A stretch of 64,000 bases of DNA from positions 59,317-123,316 of the forward strand of contig NC_018254.1 in the NCBI RefSeq assembly GCF_000227135.1. Reading direction: 5' to 3'. The position numbers were made by a program, and so were the translations under genes. Origin of the DNA: Leishmania donovani (Eukaryota > Euglenozoa > Kinetoplastea > Trypanosomatida > Trypanosomatidae). This document shows, piece by piece, positions 58,566 to 64,000 of the stretch. The notes beneath the pieces are model-generated. The model was not told the DNA's origin, searched no databases, and worked only from the letters and a program-made list of their open reading frames with translations. How positions within the stretch are numbered: the stretch's first letter is position 1; each line of letters begins with the position of its first letter.

Positions 58566-59555
58566 ATGCACCGTGCGCGGAACGTTCGATCTCATACGGG
58601 CGAGTATGCCCCAGACATTTTGGTGGTTGGTTCTTGCTTTCTGGACTATGTCGGCTACGTGGACCACATGCCGCAGGTGGGCGAGACGATGCACTCGGTG
58701 TCGTTTCACAAGGGGTTTGGCGGCAAGGGCGCCAACCAAGCTGTGGCGGCTGGCCGCTTGGGGGCCAAGGTTGCCATGGTGAGCATGGTCGGGACAGATG
58801 GCGACGGCAGTGACTACATCAAGGAGCTGGAGAGAAACGGCGTTGACACGGCGTACATGTTTCGCACCGGCAAGAGCTCGACTGGACTGGCGATGATCCT
58901 GGTCGATACCAAGTCATCCAACAACGAAATCGTCATTTGCCCCAACGCCACAAACCATTTCACACCTGAGCTGCTGCGCGCGCAGACGAACAACTACGAG
59001 AGGATCCTGCATACCGGGCTCAAGTATCTTATCTGCCAGAACGAGATACCCCTTCCCACCACGCTCGACACGATCAAGGAGGCGCACAGCCGTGGCGTGT
59101 ACACGGTGTTCAACAGCGCTCCGGCCCCGAAGCCGGCTGAGGTGGAGCAGATCAAGCCGTTTCTCCCGTACGTGTCGCTCTTCTGCCCGAACGAAGTGGA
59201 GGCGACGCTCATTACCGGCGTGAAGGTGACGGACACCGAGTCCGCCTTTAGCGCCATCAAGGCGCTGCAGCAGCTCGGTGTTCGTGATGTCGTCATCACG
59301 CTCGGTGCGGCCGGCTTTGTCCTTTCTGAAAACGGTGCCGAGCCGGTGCATGTCACGGGCAAGCACGTCAAGGCGGTGGACACGACCGGCGCCGGTGACT
59401 GCTTTGTCGGCTCCATGGTGTATTTCATGAGCCGCGGCCGCAACCTTCTGGAGGCCTGCAAGCGAGCCAACGAGTGCGCCGCCATCAGCGTCACGCGCAA
59501 GGGCACCCAGCTGTCCTACCCGCACCCAAGTGAGCTGCCGGCTGGTGTCATGTAG
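58566..59555 (+). CDS. Ribokinase
   Basis: The 329-residue PfkB-family sugar kinase uses ATP to phosphorylate D-ribose to ribose 5-phosphate, feeding nucleotide and pentose phosphate metabolism. I chose the ATG at 58566 (MHRARNVRSHTGEYAPDIL) because it directly precedes the first strand; the frame is open from 58452. The sugar-binding GGKGANQA motif sits at 52-59, preceded by D27 in the ribose-binding strand. The PfkB signature 2 near the C-terminus, DTTGAGDCFVG, places the catalytic base at D278 in the anion hole. ICPNATN and FCPNEVEA are also typical of ribokinases. Length is normal for the family. Leishmania ribokinases are usually reported as cytosolic or glycosomal; no clear C-terminal peroxisomal signal is seen (the protein ends LPAGVM). 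Confidence 0.95.
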   Translation: MHRARNVRSHTGEYAPDILVVGSCFLDYVGYVDHMPQVGETMHSVSFHKGFGGKGANQAVAAGRLGAKVAMVSMVGTDGDGSDYIKELERNGVDTAYMFRTGKSSTGLAMILVDTKSSNNEIVICPNATNHFTPELLRAQTNNYERILHTGLKYLICQNEIPLPTTLDTIKEAHSRGVYTVFNSAPAPKPAEVEQIKPFLPYVSLFCPNEVEATLITGVKVTDTESAFSAIKALQQLGVRDVVITLGAAGFVLSENGAEPVHVTGKHVKAVDTTGAGDCFVGSMVYFMSRGRNLLEACKRANECAAISVTRKGTQLSYPHPSELPAGVM

Positions 59556-61596
59556 TCGTGAGTAGAGGGCATGCTCGCCTCCTCCTCCCCGACGCTGCGA
59601 AAGGCGATGGGGTGCTGCCGATGGTGATGATGGTGCCGGGGGCACTGGAGCGCCAATATGTTTAAACGCTTACGAACAGAGCACGCCATCGGAGCAAGCA
59701 ACTGCGAAGGCGCGCACAGGGGGTGGGGGACGTGCGGTGGTGTTGTGACGCGGTTGCCTTTCGAGCAACAGCGCGTAGACCGAAAGTCTTCAAAGTACGG
59801 CGGACGTGTTTGCTGGTTTGTGTGCGCCTCGCTCCTCTCTCGAGGGCCTTCTTGTCTTTCTTCTCTGGCCATTCTCGAACCTCTCTTGCATCTTCGTCCC
59901 TCTCTTGCGTCGACTTCCGTGTGTGTGCGTGTGTGTGTGTCCACACGGTGTGCATAACGTGTGTATGTATACATCTCTCTTCCCCTGCCTCTCTCTGCCT
60001 CCCATGGCGAGAGGCGCTTGCCGTCGTGTGCTTCGCCGTTACCGGCTCTTCTATGTCACCTCACAAAACGTTTCTTTCATGTTTTATGCTTTCACTTTTC
60101 CCCGCTCTCTCTCGCTCTCGTCTGTTTGAATGTTACCCATGCGCGTTCCCCCCTTGGTTGTCTGTCTCTCTTTTTCTCCCTCTCTCTGTATGTGTGTACG
60201 TGCGTTTGCGTCTTGATGCCCATCGCACCGGAGTGGGGCGCGTACAAGCTCCTTTACGCGTGTCCCCATCTTGCTCTTCGCGTGCCCTTGTGTGTCTGGC
60301 GCGGTGTGGCATTGCCATCGGTTTACACCATCGCGGATGCAGTCGACGGGATGAAGTCGACGTTTTCGAGCCACTCGATCCTTTTTTCTCTCTCTGCTCG
60401 TTTCTTCGCTGTGCACCGCACAGGTGGGAGAAGAAAAAAAAACTTCACTCGTGGTCAAGCGCGCTGGAAGACAGTCAGTGGGATACGCTCGATGAGCGAG
60501 GAGGCTGCAGAGGCGTTGGAACGGCGGTGGAAAGCGGAGAGGGCGGGAGGGGTGGGGGGGGGGGGAGGCTATGAGAGCCGGGAATACGTGCGCATACACC
60601 CACCAGCCATAAGCAGCAGCAACAACGAAGAAGCAACAGCCATCATCATCGCAAAGCTGCCTAGCGTAACGTGCCCACTGGCGGAGGTAATGAGTGGCGT
60701 GCGAGGAGTGCACTTGAAGCTGACCAGAGGTGATGATTAGACGAGGTCCCCTGCCCCAGAACGTGTGCCTACCCTGGAGCTTCTACATGGAGAGCCACAG
60801 GAACATAATACCCCTCCTTCAACTTTATCTCTCCTTGTGCATCTGCATGGCACCCTTCTTTCCCTCCCCACTGCACATGATGGGCCTGCACTCGACGTGA
60901 GCCAATCTCACGGTCGCTCACACCCAAACCATTCGTGTACCCCCCGTCCTCTACCACACATCCACACTCACACCGAACACGGTGATGTGTAGAGCCCACA
61001 CATACACAGACGTATTTGGGGTTGCCACGCGGCACTGTTTGTGAAGCTTCCTCACCTGACGCACCCAGAGCTGCGACACGTCCTCCTCTCTATCGAAGCA
61101 AAAGCGCACGCACAACACCTCCCCCGCCACGCAAGCTTGAGAGGGGCGCTTGGCCGTGGCGCGCTTGTGCGACTGGGCGAGGACAGTGGGTATACCGGCG
61201 CCGTATCTGCTTTGTACACAGCGGCACGTCGAGCCGTGAGGCTGTGCGCATGTAGACCTGGCCGGCGTCGTCTCGGCTGCTTGGACTCGACTTTCTTTTT
61301 GCCTTCTTTTTGTTTTGTTGTTCCTTTGGCTGGGGTGTTTGCTGGTTTGCGTGTGTACCGCGTCTTTCACCCTCTCCGCCACCCGCAAGGCGTCCCCATT
61401 GCCTCCTATATCCACGCCCATCGGCTCCCTTCTCTCTCTCGTGTTGCTTCTCCACCCCCTAGACATCGACGCCGTCGACATTCGTCTATTTGCGTGTTTT
61501 CACCCTTTCTTGTCGGGCTTCAGTCCTTTGCGCCTTCTCACCTTTCGCGTTTGCCGCTCTTCCACCGCCGCCTTTGGTCTCGCATTCCGGGCAGCC
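59556..61596. other. Long intergenic spacer (2 kb)
   Basis: This spacer is pyrimidine-rich, with a (GT)n tract near 59921-59940, an A-run at about 60435-60442 and a 13-G run near 60556-60568. A T-rich polypyrimidine tract at 61288-61330 is the likely splice signal for the last gene, with several AGs after it. Frames in it are low complexity; I see no gene. Confidence 0.55.
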
Positions 61597-63429
61597 ATGA
61601 CGGACGTCACCTCTTCGCTCCGCCCGTCGTCGCGCCAGGGCTCCCCGGTGCCGCGCCGGCAGCTCGGCATTCTGCCTGTGAACCAGCGCTCCTACTCGCG
61701 TGTGGGCTCCAAGGGCATGATTGGAGATGACTCGCCGCTCATGTCTCCCTTGCCCTACTACCCGCGTCGTCGCAGTGTCACCTTTGCCGGTGACCAGAGC
61801 GTGAGAGAGGAGCGACCCAACTACAACGCCGCATATTCCGCTTCTGCTCCCGTCTCCCCAGCGCGTCACGGCTCGCCGCCGCCGGTTTCCATCCTCAAGC
61901 CGAACTCGTCGTTTCCGGCGGCAGAGGAGGAGGACAGCGGCGCTGCGCCGGCGTACCAGGCTGCCGCAGCCACCGTGGGTGGTGTCTTGGACCGCAAAGA
62001 CCGCGCGCGGAACTCTCCGGTACCGGTGCGCGGTCGCTCCAATAGCCGTCAGCGCCTTGCGGCGCGGCGCAAGGAGGCGCAGCTGCATCGCAGCTTCTAC
62101 GATGACAGCTTCGTGGAGGAGTATGTGCTGCGAGCCAAGACGGAGTTGGAGCAGGAGGAGGCAGAGCAGCGCCGAATGCAGGAGCAGCTGAGGACCGAGC
62201 AGGAGAGGGCGAAGAGGGCAGAGCGCCGCGTCTCGGAGGCAGCGGAGAAGATCAACGCCCTGCAGCACGCAAAAGAGGTGCTGATGACGGCCACGGTGCG
62301 CCGCCACACTTCCGTGACGCCGTCCCCGCAGCGCGCGCCTGCCGAAAAATCGAAGCGCAACTCCAGCCTCTTGCGGGAGCTCGAAGAGGACCCCGACCCG
62401 GAGGTGCAGGCAGCGCTAAAGGAGCTCGCACGCAACTCCCTGGCGAAGCAGCAGCGTCGCGTTCACTCTTCAGCTCATCAGCGTCGTCGATCGATATCCA
62501 TTGTCTCCGCCGACGCCCTCGCGAAGAGCGGCGAGGCCGACGACGGTGACGACAACGACACCCGCAAGCGCGCCCGTCTAGAGAAGATCGTCTCCACGCT
62601 GCTTGCGAAGAAGGCCAAGAGCAAGAGCAAGCGTAGTGTGATGGTTATCGACTGGTCTGATCTCGACTCCGACGCCGACGGCGACACCGCGACCACTGAG
62701 GAGGATGGGGAGGAGACTGCGGTGGCCCTCAAGCGACGACGCGGCCGCCCTGCCAAAAGCCGCAGTATAGCGTTGGGGACGGAGGCGACGCTGGTGTCGT
62801 CGGCGAAGCATGTACAGAGGCCGTCCACGAAGCGCGCGGCCTCGTCCCGTAAGCGCCATGCCAGCGCAGAGCCCGAGTTGGGCGACTCACTTCTTTTTGA
62901 GGATGAGGCCGAGCAGCCGATTTTGCTTCCTCGCCGGCAGAATACGCGACCGCCCCCCACTCGGTCTATCTCGTACATCGAAATGGGGAGCGGTGATGAC
63001 CTGCTGAGGGACGCCGCCAGCGTTGAGCGTGTGGTGCGGCGACCACCTCGTGCCACACGCGCGCCGGTCACGCGGCAGCGCCGCGGCCGTCTTGCATCTA
63101 CTAGCACCCGCGAAGGTGCAGAGGACATGTCGTCTTTCACAGACGCCACCGCCTGGCGAGGACGTGCGCCGCAGCCGCCAGCCGCGACGACAGGGGGACC
63201 GACCGGCGTCCCGCCTCGCCGACGCCGCGGGTCCGCCCCGCGCGCGGACCCCAATGATCCCATGGCCGTCTTCTTTGAGGCTGCCTTTCCGAGTCCCTCG
63301 AAGTTTGATGAGATGATGATGCAGGCTGGCGGCCTGCCAGAGACCCGTCGTGGCGGCGGTGGCGGCGGCCGAGGACAGGGACGGCATCCCAACTTGGTGC
63401 TGCCTAGTTCGATTGGGCGCCGCCGCTGA
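61597..63429 (+). CDS. 610-residue basic/acidic protein with an AT-hook and short SxS motifs
   Basis: The protein starts at MTDVTSSLRPSSRQGSP (61597); the frame is open upstream but reads as leader. It is mostly disordered. Features in order: a possible PP1-docking RSVTF (59-63); an Arg/Glu coiled coil (about 150-235); basic clusters; several units with a basic cluster, S-x-[SIV] and hydrophobic residues, then acidic residues, such as RRRSISIVSADA (297-308), KRSVMVIDWSDLDSDAD (346-362) and TRSISYIEMGSGDD (455-468); an AT-hook-like RGRPAK (382-387); and a Gly/Arg-rich tail (585-610). The VMVIDWSDLDSD segment also has the shape of a SUMO-interacting motif. All this suggests a nuclear, DNA-associated scaffold. 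I do not recognise a named family. Confidence 0.7.
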   Translation: MTDVTSSLRPSSRQGSPVPRRQLGILPVNQRSYSRVGSKGMIGDDSPLMSPLPYYPRRRSVTFAGDQSVREERPNYNAAYSASAPVSPARHGSPPPVSILKPNSSFPAAEEEDSGAAPAYQAAAATVGGVLDRKDRARNSPVPVRGRSNSRQRLAARRKEAQLHRSFYDDSFVEEYVLRAKTELEQEEAEQRRMQEQLRTEQERAKRAERRVSEAAEKINALQHAKEVLMTATVRRHTSVTPSPQRAPAEKSKRNSSLLRELEEDPDPEVQAALKELARNSLAKQQRRVHSSAHQRRRSISIVSADALAKSGEADDGDDNDTRKRARLEKIVSTLLAKKAKSKSKRSVMVIDWSDLDSDADGDTATTEEDGEETAVALKRRRGRPAKSRSIALGTEATLVSSAKHVQRPSTKRAASSRKRHASAEPELGDSLLFEDEAEQPILLPRRQNTRPPPTRSISYIEMGSGDDLLRDAASVERVVRRPPRATRAPVTRQRRGRLASTSTREGAEDMSSFTDATAWRGRAPQPPAATTGGPTGVPPRRRRGSAPRADPNDPMAVFFEAAFPSPSKFDEMMMQAGGLPETRRGGGGGGRGQGRHPNLVLPSSIGRRR

Positions 63430-64000
63430 TACTTGAGCGAGTGCGTGCCAACCATGTTGGCGAGTGTGTGTATGTCGAGCAGTCTCGCGCCATTTACGAC
63501 GTCATGACGTTCGCTGTTCTGGTTCTTGCGAGTGCCGGCTTGGTTCTCTTTGCTTTGACCTAGACTGTCTTTCCTATCTCAGTTCCTGCATCGCTCGCCG
63601 CCTCCGTCCCGCCTCCGTCCCGCCCAGCCCTCCCCCACCACACTCCTGCACTGCGGCAAGCGGGTCAGCGGACCTCTCTGTATAGGGGAGCCCTTGCGTG
63701 ATGCGGACGCGGAGTTGTTTTGTCCTGCGAACCAGTGAAAGCCCTTTCTCGTTTGTTGTTTCTTATTTTCCTCTTGAAAGATAGATGCTCAGTCGCCTCC
63801 ACGCGCTGCTCCGCTGTGGTGTGCGTTGTGTGGCTGTAAGCCAGCAAGGACGCACGCACGCTCACGACAGTGCAACAGTGGCGGGACGCTTTAGATTTCG
63901 CGACGTGCGGTGCGTCGGTATGTGTGTGTGTGTGTCTGGACGAGCTCATGTGCGCTGCAAGCAACACGAAAGCAAACAAACAAGCAAACGCATTGTGTAG
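63430..64000. other. Spacer at the right edge of the window
   Basis: The last 570 bases hold the 3' UTR of the preceding gene and part of the next spacer, with a (TG)n tract at about 63919-63932. No gene start is recognisable before the window ends. A frame from 63785 to the edge is low complexity. Confidence 0.55.

Noticed and set aside
1..64000. CRISPR arrays, rRNA operons, bacterial-type operators or ribosome binding sites
   Set aside because: No spaced direct repeats or rRNA sequence were seen, and the window is nuclear DNA of a eukaryote.

Overview
The window looks like part of a chromosome from a trypanosomatid of the Leishmania group (Leishmaniinae). The evidence is intronless genes in long one-strand blocks, large pyrimidine-rich intergenic spacers suited to trans-splicing, GC-rich third codon positions, kinetoplastid proteins (a kinetoplast-associated-like repeat protein, a NUP158-type nucleoporin) and dispersed SIDER-like elements of about 0.57-0.7 kb. 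From memory, the order FEN1, acyl carrier protein, methylmalonyl-CoA mutase ... ribokinase resembles chromosome 27 of L. major. That is recollection, not a search result.

Layout. Positions 1 to about 12.29 kb form a minus-strand block: the 5' end of a kinetoplast-associated-like repeat protein (cut by the window edge), FEN1, an ODR4-like tail-anchored protein, a 1106-residue repeat protein and mitochondrial acyl carrier protein. Positions 12.29-15.96 kb are a divergent strand-switch region without a credible gene, probably the transcription start region for both blocks; it holds the first SIDER-like copy. From 15.96 kb to the end, every gene is on the plus strand: methylmalonyl-CoA mutase, CAND1, a kinetoplastid mitochondrial protein, a TSNAXIP1-like axonemal candidate, a degenerate RNase III-like mitochondrial protein, a decayed transposon-like ORF around an assembly gap, a two-RRM protein, an AFG2B/SPATA5L1-like AAA ATPase, a small three-repeat protein of unknown family, NUP158 (uncleavable NUP98-96 type), ATG9, a small coiled-coil protein, a membrane-anchored mitochondrial J-protein, ribokinase and a basic/acidic AT-hook protein.

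The genes are a housekeeping mix rather than one pathway: DNA repair (FEN1), mitochondrial fatty-acid and propionate metabolism (ACP and mutase, facing each other across the switch region), cullin-ligase cycling (CAND1), possible UFM1-system membrane adaptor (ODR4-like), nuclear transport, autophagy, ribose salvage and flagellum. The most unusual items are the three-repeat HWDDY protein at 43.1 kb, the basic-SxS-acidic short motifs shared by two unrelated-looking proteins (7.7-11.0 kb and 61.6-63.4 kb), the loss of the NUP98 self-cleavage residues, the frameshifted transposon relic at 33-35 kb, and four same-strand SIDER-like copies in two 5'-end forms, each broken by an assembly gap beside poly-G.

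Start codons were set at ATG. At several loci the longest open frame begins at a non-ATG codon or runs into the 5' leader, and I moved the start to the first plausible ATG. Long antisense open frames over the GC-rich genes were treated as shadows. Five runs of N (14059-14238, 19097-19309, 24260-24358, 33711-34238, 44111-44209) limit what can be read.
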